Of a stretch of 64,000 bases of DNA, positions 18,752 through 30,042 are shown piece after piece (positions within the stretch are counted from its first letter, which is position 1; every line of letters starts with the position of its first letter). Source of the stretch: Shewanella sp. MBTL60-007. Its GTDB lineage: Bacteria > Pseudomonadota > Gammaproteobacteria > Enterobacterales > Shewanellaceae. The DNA lies in assembly GCF_019654915.1 (NCBI RefSeq), contig NZ_BPET01000001.1:84278-148277 (forward strand), in the 5' to 3' direction. Position numbers and translations under genes: made by a program. The notes under the pieces are model-generated. The model made no database searches. It saw only the letters and a list, made by a program, of their open reading frames with translations, and was not told the DNA's origin.

Positions 18752-21658
18752 TTAGGCGTGGCTAACTAGTACCAATCTAATCGCGTCAAGTTGTAGCTTG
18801 CTGCTGTCTAAATAACGGTTTAGCTCGCTCATCTGTTCGCTTAGGTGGCTTAGCTCTTCGTCACGAATGTTCGGGTTCACCGCTTTTAATGCCTTTAATC
18901 GTTCTAGTTCGCCTGATAACTGACTGGTCATTTTTTCACGTGCACAATCGGTTAGGGTTTGCAGCTCGGCAGTTGCCACACTCTCGGCTTTAGCAAGCAG
19001 AGGGTGCAAAATTGCCTGTGAAGCATTAACCAACTTGCTGGCGATATGGCGATTCACCGCGCTTAACTGTTTGTTAAAGCTCTCGTAAGTCACGTTGTCA
19101 GAGAGGTTGTTGCCGTTCTTATCCAATAACACACGGATAGGTGTTGGTGGTAGGTAACGGTATAGCTGGCTAGACTTAGGCGCTGACGCATCGGCTAGGT
19201 AGATAAGCTCTAGGAACACGGTACCCGCAGGCAGTGCCTTGTTCTTCAGTACTGCAACGCTAGTGGTGCCCGTTTCAGATGAAGTGATCAGATCCAGACC
19301 AGTTTGCACCAGTGGATGTTCCTGAGTGATCAGTGCGATATCATCACGAGACAGTGCCATCTCACGGTCGAAGGTGACGGTAATGCCATCTTCAGGTAGA
19401 CCAGGGTAAGTCGGGAACATCATGTGCTCACTTGGATGCAATACGATGGCGTTTTCACCGCTATCTTCCTGCTCGACACCGATAATATCCCACAGACGGA
19501 TAACCGAGCCGATAAGCTGAGTATCTTCATCTTTGTCTGCTAGGCTTTGCACTAACTTGTTAGCACGCTCACCGCCGTGAGAGTTGATCTCAAGCAGTTT
19601 ATCGCGGCCTTGTTCCATCGCGACTTTTAGCTCTTGATAACGAGTCTTAGTGCTATTGAGTAAGCTCTCTAAGGTTTCTTGGTCGTTATTAAGCAGACTC
19701 TCTAATAGCTCACCAGAGAACTCGTTAAATAGAATATGACCACTTGGACAAGTGCACTCAAAGGCATTTAGCCCTTGGTGATACCACTGCATCAATCTCT
19801 CTTGTGCCGTATTAGCTAAGAAAGGTAGGTGGATCTCAACATCGTTCTTCTGACCGATACGATCCAGACGACCGATGCGTTGCTCCAGTAGATCTGGGTT
19901 TAGCGGTAGATCGAACAGTACCAAGTTGCTAGCAAACTGGAAGTTACGACCTTCAGAACCGATTTCGCTACAGATAAGTGCTTGTGCGCCGCCAGTTTCT
20001 TGCGCGAAATAGGCACCCGCTTTGTCGCGTTCGATGATTGACATGCCTTCATGGAACACGGTTGCTTGAATACCTTCACGGGTACGTAGCGCTTCCTCTA
20101 GGCTCAAGGCAGTTTCGGCTTGGCTAGCAATAATGAGTACTTTCTTGCTGCGGTTATTTTTTAAGAAGTCGATTAACCAATCCACACGTGGATCGAACTT
20201 CCACCATGCAGCACTGCCACTGTCGAAGTCTTGGTAGATCTTCTCAGGGCTTAATACTTGGCGAACTTTAGCATTAGTGTCTAAATGCTTGTTCATCATA
20301 GAGCTAACGCGAGAAGCCGTGATGTATTGCTCAGGCATCTTTTGTGGATGCACATGCAAGTTACGCACAGGGAAGCCTTTTACCGATGCGCGGCTGTTAC
20401 GGTAAAGCACGCGGCCTGTACCATGACGGTCGAGCAGGTCTTGTAGCAGTTCATCGCGAGCTTGGAAGCGACTATCAGCATCGGCTGCTTCGTCTTGAAT
20501 GAGAGCGATTGACTCACTGATATCTTTCTCAGACAGTAGCTCGGTTAAGCTGGCTACAGACTCATCCGATAACGACTCGCCAGAGGCTAGCGCATCGGCT
20601 GCAGTGGCAACGTCTTTGTAGCTATCCTCTTCTTTAAGGAAGGCTTGGTAGTCGTAGAAGCGATCTGGATCCAGTAGGCGCAGACGAGCAAAGTGGCTCT
20701 GGTGACCAAGTTGATCCGGCGTTGCGGTAAGCAGTAACACCCCAGGAATTTCTTCACTTAAGGCTTCAACAATTTGGTAAGCACGGCTTGGTGCTTCTTC
20801 CGACCACTCTAAATGATGGGCTTCATCCACTACCATCAGATCCCAGTCTGCATCCAAGGCTTGCTCTAAACGGCGTTTCTTACGCAATAGATCCAGTGAA
20901 CAGATCACCAGCTGCTCGGTATAGAAAGGGTTATCGTGGTCGGCATAAGCCTCAACGCAGCGGTCTTCATCGAATACCGAGAAGCGTAGGTTAAAGCGGC
21001 GCAGCATCTCAACTAACCACTGATGACGCAGAGTATCAGGTACGATAATCAAGATACGCTCGGCGCGTCCTGTCAGTAGTTGCTGATGGATGATTAAACC
21101 CGCTTCGATGGTCTTACCTAGGCCCACCTCATCGGCAAGCAATACTCGCGGCGCAAAACGCTGACCCACTTCGTGAGCAATCCACTGTTGATGTGGGATC
21201 AATCCAACACGAGGCCCTTGCAGTCCTAGTAGATCAGAGGTCGCTAACTTATTGCGTAGCTGTTGACATTGGTAACGCACATTAAATCTGTCTAGGCGGT
21301 CGATTTGCCCGGCGAATAGACGATCTTGTGGCTTATTAAAACGGATATTGTGATTCAACAGGGTTTCACGCAGGCTTACTTGCTCGCCAGTTTCACTATG
21401 GGTGCCGTGGTAAATAATCAGTGAATCTTTCTCTTCAACTTCGGTCACTGTTAATTTCCACTCTTCGTGGCTCTCTACGGTGTCGCCCGGGTTGTAAATA
21501 ACACGAGTAAGTGGGGCTTCGGTACGAGAGAACAATCTGTTCTCGCCTGTCGCTGGGAAAAGAACGGTCACCATGCGACCCTCTACTCCAACTACGGTAC
21601 CTAAACCTAATTCTGATTCGGTGTCACTGATCCAACGTTGACCTAAGGAAAACGGCAT
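18752..21658 (-). CDS. rapA: RNA polymerase-associated ATPase RapA (HepA)
   Basis: The 968-residue Swi2/Snf2-family translocase recycles stalled RNA polymerase. It starts with the RapA N-terminal Tudor-like domains ([18 protein letters not shown]). The helicase motifs follow: [13 protein letters not shown] (Walker A), [10 protein letters not shown] (DEAH box), LLLTATP, then helicase motifs of the second lobe including [13 protein letters not shown] and [11 protein letters not shown], and the long C-terminal RapA-specific domain. Length equals the E. coli protein. It is divergent from the PhoH-family gene and transcribed alone. Confidence 0.97.
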   Translation of the reverse strand: MPFSLGQRWISDTESELGLGTVVGVEGRMVTVLFPATGENRLFSRTEAPLTRVIYNPGDTVESHEEWKLTVTEVEEKDSLIIYHGTHSETGEQVSLRETLLNHNIRFNKPQDRLFAGQIDRLDRFNVRYQCQQLRNKLATSDLLGLQGPRVGLIPHQQWIAHEVGQRFAPRVLLADEVGLGKTIEAGLIIHQQLLTGRAERILIIVPDTLRHQWLVEMLRRFNLRFSVFDEDRCVEAYADHDNPFYTEQLVICSLDLLRKKRRLEQALDADWDLMVVDEAHHLEWSEEAPSRAYQIVEALSEEIPGVLLLTATPDQLGHQSHFARLRLLDPDRFYDYQAFLKEEDSYKDVATAADALASGESLSDESVASLTELLSEKDISESIALIQDEAADADSRFQARDELLQDLLDRHGTGRVLYRNSRASVKGFPVRNLHVHPQKMPEQYITASRVSSMMNKHLDTNAKVRQVLSPEKIYQDFDSGSAAWWKFDPRVDWLIDFLKNNRSKKVLIIASQAETALSLEEALRTREGIQATVFHEGMSIIERDKAGAYFAQETGGAQALICSEIGSEGRNFQFASNLVLFDLPLNPDLLEQRIGRLDRIGQKNDVEIHLPFLANTAQERLMQWYHQGLNAFECTCPSGHILFNEFSGELLESLLNNDQETLESLLNSTKTRYQELKVAMEQGRDKLLEINSHGGERANKLVQSLADKDEDTQLIGSVIRLWDIIGVEQEDSGENAIVLHPSEHMMFPTYPGLPEDGITVTFDREMALSRDDIALITQEHPLVQTGLDLITSSETGTTSVAVLKNKALPAGTVFLELIYLADASAPKSSQLYRYLPPTPIRVLLDKNGNNLSDNVTYESFNKQLSAVNRHIASKLVNASQAILHPLLAKAESVATAELQTLTDCAREKMTSQLSGELERLKALKAVNPNIRDEELSHLSEQMSELNRYLDSSKLQLDAIRLVLVSHA

Positions 21659-21988
21659 TTAAAACTCTCATATACTGGGTGAATCACAAGGGGCGCGTAT
21701 GGTATACCAATCGTGAGCATATTGAAAATTGAACCCACTAATATTCGCCCCAATCTGAAATAGTAGTGTACAAAATAATCAGTTGTTCTGGAGTATTTTT
21801 TTGTTTCACAGCGCGGTCACATTCCCTCGATATTAATGAATCAAGTTTTACAGCTTAAAAACTATACTGGGCATTGAAGCCGAACAATATTGGTGGCAGT
21901 ATGAGATAAGGGTTAACAAAAAATTTACAATAAAGGGAGCTAGGCTGAACTCATAATCACAAAAAATTAATGCACAATTGGAGGCGCC
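21659..21988. other. Intergenic region between rapA and the PhoH-family gene
   Basis: These 330 AT-rich bases hold the divergent promoters. A good Shine–Dalgarno (TTGGAGG) sits just before the PhoH-family ATG. No gene or RNA was recognised. Confidence 0.6.
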
Positions 21989-23383
21989 ATGGAACAAGAC
22001 GACAGAAAGTTGTTTGTACTGGATACCAACGTATTACTGCATGAACCTTTGGCTATATACTCGTTTAAAGAGCATGACGTAGTCGTGCCTATGACAGTTC
22101 TAGAAGAGCTGGACTTAATTAAAGATAGAAAGCGAGATGTGAGCCGTGATGCAAGAGTTGCGATTAGAGCATTAGAAGATATTTTAGGAGGACAGACGAC
22201 ACCCGAACAGATAGTACAAGGCGTTCCGCTGCCAAGCCGAGAAGGCCATGGTGACGCTTCAGGCACCCTGTCGATTTTCCCCGACCATCAGATAGAGTTT
22301 ACCATCGGCAGTATGCCCGGTGACAACAACGATAACCGCATCATCAATACCGCGCTGCATCTACAGCAGTTACATCAACCCCGTAAAGTGGTGCTGGTCA
22401 CCAAAGATATCAATATGCGTCTCAAGGCCAAGGGCGCGGGCATTCAGCAGGTAGAAGATTATCGCACTGACCAGTTGATTGATGATATTCGTTTCCTTAC
22501 CAAAGGTTTCCACCGTTTCTCTGGGAGTTTCTGGGAGAGTACCGATGATGTCACCACCGAAAGCGATGGCCGCCATACGGTGCACAGCGTGCCGATAGAT
22601 AAGCTCGGTGATGACACCTTCTATACCAATCAGTATCTATTGGATGATAGCGATGATTTTTGTGGACGCATTGTCGAGAAGACTGATGCTGAACTAAAAT
22701 TTTTAGATTTGGGGCAAGAGAGATTACTTAACCTTGAGGCGTGGGGGATCAGGCCGAAGAATGTCTATCAAGGTATGGCGATGCAGGCCTTACTGGATCC
22801 AGCGATAGATTTAGTCATCTTAACGGGTCCCGCAGGGTGTGGTAAAACCTTGTTAGCTTTAGCCGCAGCACTGGAGTTGGTGGTCGAGCGAGCTCAGTAT
22901 GAAAAGGTTATCGTCACTCGAAATACCCCAGAGATCGCCGAGTCTATCGGTTTCCTCCCCGGTACCGAGGAGGAGAAGATGGCACCTTGGTTGGGAGCGA
23001 TCACCGATACCCTAGAGGTATTGCATAAGCATGATGTCAATCCTAATGGCAGTATGAATTACATTATGGATAAGGCCAATATTCAGTTTAAGTCGATTAA
23101 CTTTATGCGCGGCCGCTCGATTCAAAACTCTGTGGTTATCCTCGATGAGTGCCAAAATCTAACTGCATCGCAAATTAAGACTATGATCACCCGAATGGGT
23201 GAGGGTACTAAGCTTATTTGTAGTGGTAACTTGGCGCAGATCGACTCAAACTACTTAACTGCAGTCACTTCGGGGCTTACCTATATCGTTGAACGGTTTA
23301 AGGATTTCGATGGTAGTGCCAATATCTATTTAAATGGTGTGGTTCGTTCTCGTTTAGCCGAGTTTGCCGAAGAAAACCTCTAG
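21989..23383 (+). CDS. PIN–PhoH-family ATPase
   Basis: The 464-residue protein joins a PIN-type nuclease domain (about 1–145; FVLDTNVLLHEP, ELDLIKDRKRDVSRDAR and the late acidic VLVTKDINMRLKA) to a PhoH ATPase domain (about 235–464; GPAGCGKT Walker A near 279–286, VILDECQN Walker B). Fusions of this kind (YlaK/PhoH2 type) are RNA-unwinding and RNA-cleaving enzymes. It probably acts in RNA turnover. GGAGG precedes the ATG. It is transcribed alone and ended by a hairpin. Confidence 0.92.
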   Translation: MEQDDRKLFVLDTNVLLHEPLAIYSFKEHDVVVPMTVLEELDLIKDRKRDVSRDARVAIRALEDILGGQTTPEQIVQGVPLPSREGHGDASGTLSIFPDHQIEFTIGSMPGDNNDNRIINTALHLQQLHQPRKVVLVTKDINMRLKAKGAGIQQVEDYRTDQLIDDIRFLTKGFHRFSGSFWESTDDVTTESDGRHTVHSVPIDKLGDDTFYTNQYLLDDSDDFCGRIVEKTDAELKFLDLGQERLLNLEAWGIRPKNVYQGMAMQALLDPAIDLVILTGPAGCGKTLLALAAALELVVERAQYEKVIVTRNTPEIAESIGFLPGTEEEKMAPWLGAITDTLEVLHKHDVNPNGSMNYIMDKANIQFKSINFMRGRSIQNSVVILDECQNLTASQIKTMITRMGEGTKLICSGNLAQIDSNYLTAVTSGLTYIVERFKDFDGSANIYLNGVVRSRLAEFAEENL

Positions 23384-23434
23384 TGAATGTTGTAATTTGC
23401 TATTCAAGTTACGCTTAACAAAACCGTAGGAATT

Positions 23435-23461
23435 GGCCTCATTGGATATGGGGCCTTTTTA
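23435..23461 (+). terminator. Terminator after the PhoH-family gene
   Basis: GGCCTCAT pairs with ATGGGGCC (one G·T pair), followed by TTTTT. Confidence 0.8.
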
Positions 23462-23585
23462 TCACCTATTAGTTATGTTTTTAGGCTATGATTGAAAGCT
23501 ATCTTCCTGATATTATTGGTTCGAGCCGAGAACTGTTTGGCGCATATTTTGATTGCTCACGAGAGAGAATTACCAAGGGTTGTAA

Positions 23586-26500
23586 ATGAAACGGAATGAG
23601 CCGACTCTTCAGCTAAAGTCAACGATTCAAAAGAACTATAACAGAGCGGTTTTTTACACCTATATCGGGGTAATCATCATGGCTTTGGCAACGGCTTGGA
23701 TGTCGTTTGACCGCCAAAAAGCGCAACTGATCCAGCAGACCGAAGAGTTGGTTGAGCGTCATGTTTTGCAGGTGGATCTACTACTCGAGTCGAGCATTCG
23801 TGCGGTTAAGAGCCTGCGCAACGTGGCGGTAGATCATCTCAGGTTAGGCGAGTTGGTGCGTAAAGAGCGCTTACCTCAGTATGAAAAGTTTAACGAGAGT
23901 GGCCAGTTTTTTACCCTAGAGCCTAGTTACGCCAAGAGTGGCGAGCCCTTTACCAACATGGGACGCATCACAGGCGCGGGTTCACTCAATGGCCGCAGCG
24001 ATAAGTTTTATCAAGAGTTGGAGATGCTATTCGAGCTATCTCTGTCTTTTCCGGTCGCCAATGAAGCAGCACCTAAAGCCTCTTCTATCTATTACATCTC
24101 TAAACGCCGCATCATGTCTTACTTTCCGTGGCCGTCGGATGAGCAGCGCTTTCGTGATGAGCTGCTGAATAAGAAACAGTTTCAGTTAGTAACTCCGGCT
24201 AACAACCCCCAGCGCAGCGTGGCTTGGAGCCCCGCCTATGTTGAAGCCACGGGGAAAGGGCTATTAACCACCCTAGGTGTACCTATCTATCTCGAAGATG
24301 AGTTTATCGGTTCGATCAACTTAGATATGACGTTGGCATCGCTGCGTAAGCAAATTCGTCTCTATTTTAAGATGCCGGGCACGGTGATCTTGCTGGATCA
24401 GAATAATAATATTCTGACCCACAGCGATATCGATAACTCGGATATTAATCGGGTCTATCATATCAGTCAGAAGATCCCATCAGAACTGCACTCGATCCCT
24501 GAGTCAGAACTCTTCGATGCCCATGACGGCATGATCCGCAATGGTTATTACATTCACTCGGTGGCGCTGCATAATGCTCCGTGGCGCTTGCTCTACCTGC
24601 AAGATGTCGATGAATTATTTAAAGATTCATGGGAAAAATTGGAGCTTACCTTCGTGTTGGTGGTGATGGCGTTATCGGTATTGGTAACGATCGTTCACTG
24701 GTTGACTCGTCGTTCATTCGTCAACCCAGCCTCTAGATTACTGACCCATCTAGAGGAGTGCTCGGCCGAGCCAATCAAGCCGCCAGAGAAAATAACCGTT
24801 GGTTGGGCGCCATGGTTCCAGTTGGTGAGCCGGATCTTTGAAGAGAACAAGCAGTATACTCGACACCTCGCGGAGCAGAATCGTCGCCTAGATAAGCTGG
24901 TGGCTCAGCGCACCGAACGGCTAAAAGACACCACTGAGCAACGTGAGAAGGAATACGCCTTGCTACGTTCTTTGCTGGACTCGATCCCAGAAGCGATTGT
25001 CTTTAAAGATAAAGAGGGGCGTTATCTCGGTTGTAACAAATCGGCTGAGCGGATGTTGGGCTTTAGTGAGAGTGAAATGATCGGTCAGCTTTCCGATGCG
25101 CTAACACCTGATGAGCAATCAGTGCGTATTCGCGCCGAAGATGAGCGTGTATTGACGGAAAGAACGCCAGTGCGCTATCAAGAGAAGGTTGAGCTTGCGG
25201 GTAAACCTGTACTGCTAGATACCTTGAAGCTGCCGTTTTATAACCGTCATGGTGAGCTATTAGGCTTGATTGCCGTCTGGCGTGACGTGACCCGAGAGTA
25301 CGAGTCTGCAGAGCAACTGCGTCTTTCCGAAGAGCGTTATCATCTTGCCATGGATGCGGTAGAAGATGGTCTATGGGACTGGTATCTAGACTCAGAGCAG
25401 ATCATCTGCAACCCAGCTTACTATTCGATGCTGGGCTATAAGGTCAATGAATTCCCAGCCTTAGTATCAACCATCGATGAGCTTATCCATCCGGACGATC
25501 GTATTCGAGTGGAAGAGTATCGTGAGCAATATCTAGCTAATCCGGTTGGTGCCTATGACATCGAGTTTAGAATGCTAGGTAAGAGTGGTGAGTACCATTG
25601 GCTGCTTTCCCGTGGGCGAGTGGTGGAGTACACCCCGAACAAAGAACCTAAGCGTATGGTGGGTACTCATAAGGATATTACCCGTCATAAGCGTAACGAA
25701 GTGGCGATGCTCGAGGCTAAGCAGGACGCTGAGATGGCGAACCTGTATAAGAGTGAGTTCCTAGCTAACATGAGCCACGAAATTCGTACACCGATGAACG
25801 CCATTATTGGTATGTTGCAGCTGGCACAGCGCACTTCACTCACCGCACAGCAAAAAGATTACCTTGAAAAGGCGGGCTTCTCGGCGCACTCATTGCTACG
25901 GATCATCAACGACATCTTGGACTTCTCTAAGATTGAAGCGGGTAAGCTGGAGCTTGAACGTGTGGCCTTCCCGTTAGATAAGGTGCTAGATCACGCGCTG
26001 GATCTTAACGCGCTTAAGGCGCAAGAGAAGGGGGTAGAGCTTCTGCTTTATGCACCCGTGACCGCTGGGCTTATCCTAGAAGGTGATCCGCTGCGTCTGG
26101 GACAGGTGTTAATTAACTTACTGTCTAATGCGGTTAAGTTTACCCAGTCCGGCGAAATTGAGCTTGGCTGTGAAGATGTGGGTGAGCGCGATCACCGTAT
26201 CACCCTTAAGTTCTGGATCCGCGATACTGGGATCGGCATTAGCAAAGAGCAGCAGGCGACCCTTTTCGATGCCTTTGCGCAGGCTGATGGCTCTACCACC
26301 CGTAAATATGGTGGTACCGGACTTGGCTTATCTATCAGTAAGCATTTAGTGTCTATGATGGGCGGTCAGATGCAGGTTGAAAGTGAGATGGGGGTGGGCA
26401 GTACCTTTAGCTTTACCATCAGCTTTGAGATTGCCGAAGAGGCCGAGGTACAACCTTTAGTCGTGCCCGAAACCTTAGGTAACTTAAAGACCTTGGTTAT

Positions 26501-27290
26501 CGATGATAACCCAACTGCGCTGCAGATCTATTCGAGTGTGATGCGCGACTTCCACTTTAATGTCGATACTGCCGCCAGTGGGCCTGAGGGACTGTATAAG
26601 TTAACTAAGAATCCTGTCGATCTTCTACTCGTTGATTGGATGATGCCAGAGATGGACGGCATAGAGGTGATCAAAGAGATCGATGAGATGGTGGCCGATG
26701 GTCGCTTGGCAAAACGGCCGATCATCATGATGATGACAGCTTATGCTGCAGAGCCGATACAAAAAGACGTAGAAGGTGCCAATGTGTTCGCCTTGCTACA
26801 AAAGCCATTTAAGGCTTCAACACTATTCGATGAGGTTATCTCAGCCTTCGCCGATGAGCCGAGCTTAAACCCACTCCCGGAAAGTGTTGAGGAGGCGGCC
26901 GATGAAGACACTGGCTATGTGTTATTAGTTGAAGATAACTTTATCAATCAGCAGGTGGCGACCGAGCTACTCAAGAGTGCGGGTTATACGGTGGATGTGG
27001 CTGAAAATGGCCAGATAGCCTTGGATATGATCGATAAAGCCAACTATGACGCGGTGTTAATGGATATTCAGATGCCAGTGATGGATGGCCTCACCGCCAC
27101 CAAGGAGCTGCGTAAGCGTTACTCTGCAGAAGAGTTACCTGTGATTGCTATGACGGCCCATGCCATGTCAGGCGACAGAGAGAAGAGCTTGGCGGCGGGC
27201 ATGAATGCGCACATTACTAAGCCTATCGTGCTCACAGAGCTGTTTGATACCTTAAGCCATTGGATCGCAGAATGCGGTAGGAAATCTTAA
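23586..27290 (+). CDS. Hybrid sensor histidine kinase (Cache, two PAS, two REC)
   Basis: The 1234-residue protein has a membrane segment (about 20–40), a large periplasmic double-Cache sensor (about 45–345), a second segment (about 352–376) and a coiled coil. Two PAS domains (about 460–590 and 590–705) follow. The HisKA domain has phospho-His 731 in LANMSHEIRTP, and the HATPase has DTGIGI and GGTGLGLSI. Two REC domains carry phospho-acceptor Asp at about 1017 (VDWMMPEMDG) and 1160 (MDIQMPVMDG). It senses a small periplasmic ligand, probably a carboxylate or amino acid as for other Cache sensors (inference). No DNA-binding output is fused and there is no adjacent response regulator, so its phosphorelay partner is elsewhere. 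Confidence 0.95.
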   Translation: MKRNEPTLQLKSTIQKNYNRAVFYTYIGVIIMALATAWMSFDRQKAQLIQQTEELVERHVLQVDLLLESSIRAVKSLRNVAVDHLRLGELVRKERLPQYEKFNESGQFFTLEPSYAKSGEPFTNMGRITGAGSLNGRSDKFYQELEMLFELSLSFPVANEAAPKASSIYYISKRRIMSYFPWPSDEQRFRDELLNKKQFQLVTPANNPQRSVAWSPAYVEATGKGLLTTLGVPIYLEDEFIGSINLDMTLASLRKQIRLYFKMPGTVILLDQNNNILTHSDIDNSDINRVYHISQKIPSELHSIPESELFDAHDGMIRNGYYIHSVALHNAPWRLLYLQDVDELFKDSWEKLELTFVLVVMALSVLVTIVHWLTRRSFVNPASRLLTHLEECSAEPIKPPEKITVGWAPWFQLVSRIFEENKQYTRHLAEQNRRLDKLVAQRTERLKDTTEQREKEYALLRSLLDSIPEAIVFKDKEGRYLGCNKSAERMLGFSESEMIGQLSDALTPDEQSVRIRAEDERVLTERTPVRYQEKVELAGKPVLLDTLKLPFYNRHGELLGLIAVWRDVTREYESAEQLRLSEERYHLAMDAVEDGLWDWYLDSEQIICNPAYYSMLGYKVNEFPALVSTIDELIHPDDRIRVEEYREQYLANPVGAYDIEFRMLGKSGEYHWLLSRGRVVEYTPNKEPKRMVGTHKDITRHKRNEVAMLEAKQDAEMANLYKSEFLANMSHEIRTPMNAIIGMLQLAQRTSLTAQQKDYLEKAGFSAHSLLRIINDILDFSKIEAGKLELERVAFPLDKVLDHALDLNALKAQEKGVELLLYAPVTAGLILEGDPLRLGQVLINLLSNAVKFTQSGEIELGCEDVGERDHRITLKFWIRDTGIGISKEQQATLFDAFAQADGSTTRKYGGTGLGLSISKHLVSMMGGQMQVESEMGVGSTFSFTISFEIAEEAEVQPLVVPETLGNLKTLVIDDNPTALQIYSSVMRDFHFNVDTAASGPEGLYKLTKNPVDLLLVDWMMPEMDGIEVIKEIDEMVADGRLAKRPIIMMMTAYAAEPIQKDVEGANVFALLQKPFKASTLFDEVISAFADEPSLNPLPESVEEAADEDTGYVLLVEDNFINQQVATELLKSAGYTVDVAENGQIALDMIDKANYDAVLMDIQMPVMDGLTATKELRKRYSAEELPVIAMTAHAMSGDREKSLAAGMNAHITKPIVLTELFDTLSHWIAECGRKS

Positions 27291-27355
27291 GTCCTGAGTT
27301 AACTCAGTCTGTGCTGGGTATGAGGCGCTAATTGATACTTATTCAAATAGACTAA

Positions 27356-27386
27356 TATAGGCTTGCTAAAGTGCAAGCCTATTTAT
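27356..27386 (+). terminator. Terminator after the hybrid kinase
   Basis: Arms ataggcttgc and gcaagcctat with a short loop and a TTTATT tail. Confidence 0.8.
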
Positions 27387-27490
27387 TAAGCTAAACCCCA
27401 TTCATTATATAAAGTAAATAAACTCATTAATAATAAAGGCTATTGTAGGCAGCGAATACGATAGCGACCAACAAGGATCAAGGAGATCGA

Positions 27491-29899
27491 ATGAGACCCT
27501 ACAAGCTCGCACTGGCAATTGCGCTCGCCGTCGTGCCTATGACTAGTGCTGTGGCTGCCACCACGACAAACACTGCCACATTGATTAAAAAAAGTCAGGC
27601 AGCAACAGGTTTCATCAATCTGTTTTACGAAGAAGCATCGGGGGAACTCTACCTCGAAGCCAATAAATTAGATCAACCTTTTTTAATGCTCACCAGCCTG
27701 CCCCATGGTGTCGGCTCCAATGATATCGGTCTCGACAGAGGTCAGCTTGGCCGCACCCGCATGGTGCAGTTTGAGCGCCACGGCCCCTATCTGATTTTAA
27801 AGCAGCTTAATACCTACTACCGCGCCAATACTGACAACGCCGCTGAGCAGCGCGCGGTAAAAGAGGCCTTTGCCGAGTCAGTTTTATGGCGTGGCAAAGT
27901 GGTAACGGGTAAACGTAATCTGGTGGCGATCAATGACTTAGTTGTTAACGATCTACATGGCATTAGCGATGTACTAGAACGAACTAAGCAGGGCAACTAT
28001 CAGCTAGATCCATCAAAATCGTTGATCTTGCCTGAAGGGGTAAAATCCTTCGAGCGCAACAGCGATATCGACGTACTTCTGACCTTTAATGCAGCTAAAG
28101 GAGGCAACTACGTCGCTCAGGTGACCCCCGATGCTAAGCACCTATCTGTGCGTCTGCGCTACTCATTTGTTGCGCTACCCGAAGAGGGCTATCAGGCACG
28201 CGCTTATCATCCTTTAAGTGGCTACTTGTCAGATGAATATCTCGATTACGGCACCCGTGTCGATGAAGATATTCGTCAGCGCTTTATTCTACGTCATCGC
28301 TTAGAAAAAGTGACTCCAGGTAGCGCGCCAAGCCAAGTGGTTAAACCTATTACCTATTATCTCGATCCTGGCGTACCTGAGCCGATTCGAACGGCACTTC
28401 TAGAGGGAGCAAGCTGGTGGGAGGAAGCATTTACCGATGCGGGCTTTATCAATGGTTTTAAGGTTGAATTACTGCCGGAAGATGCCGATCCGCAGGATGT
28501 GCGTTACAACGTGATCCAGTGGGTACACCGCGCGACTCGTGGCTGGTCTTATGGTTCTGCTGTGACCGATCCGCGCACTGGTGAAATTATTAAGGGCCAT
28601 GTGACACTCGGTAGTCAACGTGTGCGCCAAGATCACCTGATCGCACGTGGCCTAACCGCAGGTTGGGAAGATAGAGCCGCTGCAGACGAGGCTTCGATGG
28701 AGCTGGCGCTGGCGCGCATTCGCCAACTGTCAGCCCATGAAGTTGGCCATACATTAGGACTGGATCATAACTTCGCGGCATCGAGCAATAACAATGCCTC
28801 GGTGATGGACTACCCGCACCCTATGGTGACTATCAATGACGACAAAATTGATATCAGTAAGCCTTACGATGAAGGTGTTGGCGAATGGGATAAATATACC
28901 GTGGCCTATGGGTATGGCGAGTACGGCGCAGCCGAAGAGCAAGCCCAAGGACTCGCTAAGCTCAGAGACGATGTCGCTATACAGGGGCTGAGATATATAG
29001 GTGAGGCTGACTCACGTAGCGCGGGGGCGAGCAATGCTTACGCTAGCCTTTGGGATAACGGCAGCGATCCTGTGGCGGAGCTGACACGACTCGGCGAGGT
29101 GCGCGCCAAAGCTATTGAGGACTTTTCAGCAGAAGCCTTACTTGCAGAGCAACCACAAGGTGAGCTGCAAGATGCGTTTGTGCCTATCTATCTACTGACG
29201 CGCTTTCAGATCGCTGCAGCAGCCAAAATGCTAGGCGGCACTGACTATAACTATAGTGACAATATCGATGGCAGTACTTGGCACTATATTGCGCCAGCCA
29301 TTCAGCAACAGGCATTAGAAGCCCTGTTAGCGACTCTGTCGCCTGAAGCGCTAGTGGTCGATGAAGAGCTGCAACAGCTATTAGTACCAAAGGCGGGTAA
29401 CTATTATAAGACTCGCGAGAGCTTCGATTCTGGCTTAGGCGTCATTACCGATCCTGTCGGTATGGCGGAAGTTTTGAGTCGCTTAACCCTGTCGCAAATC
29501 TATGCGGCCGAGCGCATCAATCGTGTCAATCAGGCTTACCTGAGTGATAAGGAGCAGCTGTCGGTGACTAAGTTGACCGATAAGGTATTGGCGGCCACGC
29601 TATTTAGCGATATTCCAACAGGGGCTGAACTGGGCGTGTGGATGCGGGTGAATACCGTGACTGTCGATAGTCTGTTAGCGGCTTTGCATGATCCCAAGAC
29701 CAGACCCGAAGTGAAAGCTCAATTAGCAGAACGATTAGCTTATACGGTGAAGCAGCTTAAGCGTAAGGTGAAGCGAGTGAGTAGTTATGAAGCCGCTCAT
29801 TATGCATGGCTACAGCAAGGCATCGAGAAGGGGCTTACGGATGCTAAGCATAAGCTGATTACTAAGCCATTGGCGCTGCCTCCGGGATCGCCGATCTAA
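27491..29899 (+). CDS. Exported zinc-dependent metalloprotease (DUF5117/DUF4953 type)
   Basis: The 802-residue protein has a signal peptide (LALAIALAVVPMTSAVAA). A large N-terminal beta-rich part (DUF5117-like) follows, then the metzincin zinc site HEVGHTLGLDHNF, with zinc-ligand His 416, 420 and 426 and Glu 417, followed by a Met-turn candidate ASVMDYPHPM. The C-terminal part is the helical DUF4953-like region. Family members are periplasmic or outer-membrane-associated proteases of unknown substrate. AAGGAG precedes the ATG; a strong terminator follows. A good candidate for peptide scavenging or envelope turnover (inference). Confidence 0.92.
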   Translation: MRPYKLALAIALAVVPMTSAVAATTTNTATLIKKSQAATGFINLFYEEASGELYLEANKLDQPFLMLTSLPHGVGSNDIGLDRGQLGRTRMVQFERHGPYLILKQLNTYYRANTDNAAEQRAVKEAFAESVLWRGKVVTGKRNLVAINDLVVNDLHGISDVLERTKQGNYQLDPSKSLILPEGVKSFERNSDIDVLLTFNAAKGGNYVAQVTPDAKHLSVRLRYSFVALPEEGYQARAYHPLSGYLSDEYLDYGTRVDEDIRQRFILRHRLEKVTPGSAPSQVVKPITYYLDPGVPEPIRTALLEGASWWEEAFTDAGFINGFKVELLPEDADPQDVRYNVIQWVHRATRGWSYGSAVTDPRTGEIIKGHVTLGSQRVRQDHLIARGLTAGWEDRAAADEASMELALARIRQLSAHEVGHTLGLDHNFAASSNNNASVMDYPHPMVTINDDKIDISKPYDEGVGEWDKYTVAYGYGEYGAAEEQAQGLAKLRDDVAIQGLRYIGEADSRSAGASNAYASLWDNGSDPVAELTRLGEVRAKAIEDFSAEALLAEQPQGELQDAFVPIYLLTRFQIAAAAKMLGGTDYNYSDNIDGSTWHYIAPAIQQQALEALLATLSPEALVVDEELQQLLVPKAGNYYKTRESFDSGLGVITDPVGMAEVLSRLTLSQIYAAERINRVNQAYLSDKEQLSVTKLTDKVLAATLFSDIPTGAELGVWMRVNTVTVDSLLAALHDPKTRPEVKAQLAERLAYTVKQLKRKVKRVSSYEAAHYAWLQQGIEKGLTDAKHKLITKPLALPPGSPI

Positions 29900-29928
29900 C
29901 CTCTGTATTTAGTTAGTGAGTTACTCGA

Positions 29929-29960
29929 TAAAAAAAGCGCGAATATTCGCGCTTTTTTTA
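29929..29960. terminator. Terminator after the metalloprotease
   Basis: Stem AAGCGCGAAT/ATTCGCGCTT with an A-run before and a T-run after; usable on both strands. Confidence 0.95.
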
Positions 29961-30042
29961 TCTTAGAAATTTGTGCTGCCGTTGAAACTATTTCACTATC
30001 TCTTTGTCTACCCTGTAGATTTAATTTTTCAATTATTGATTA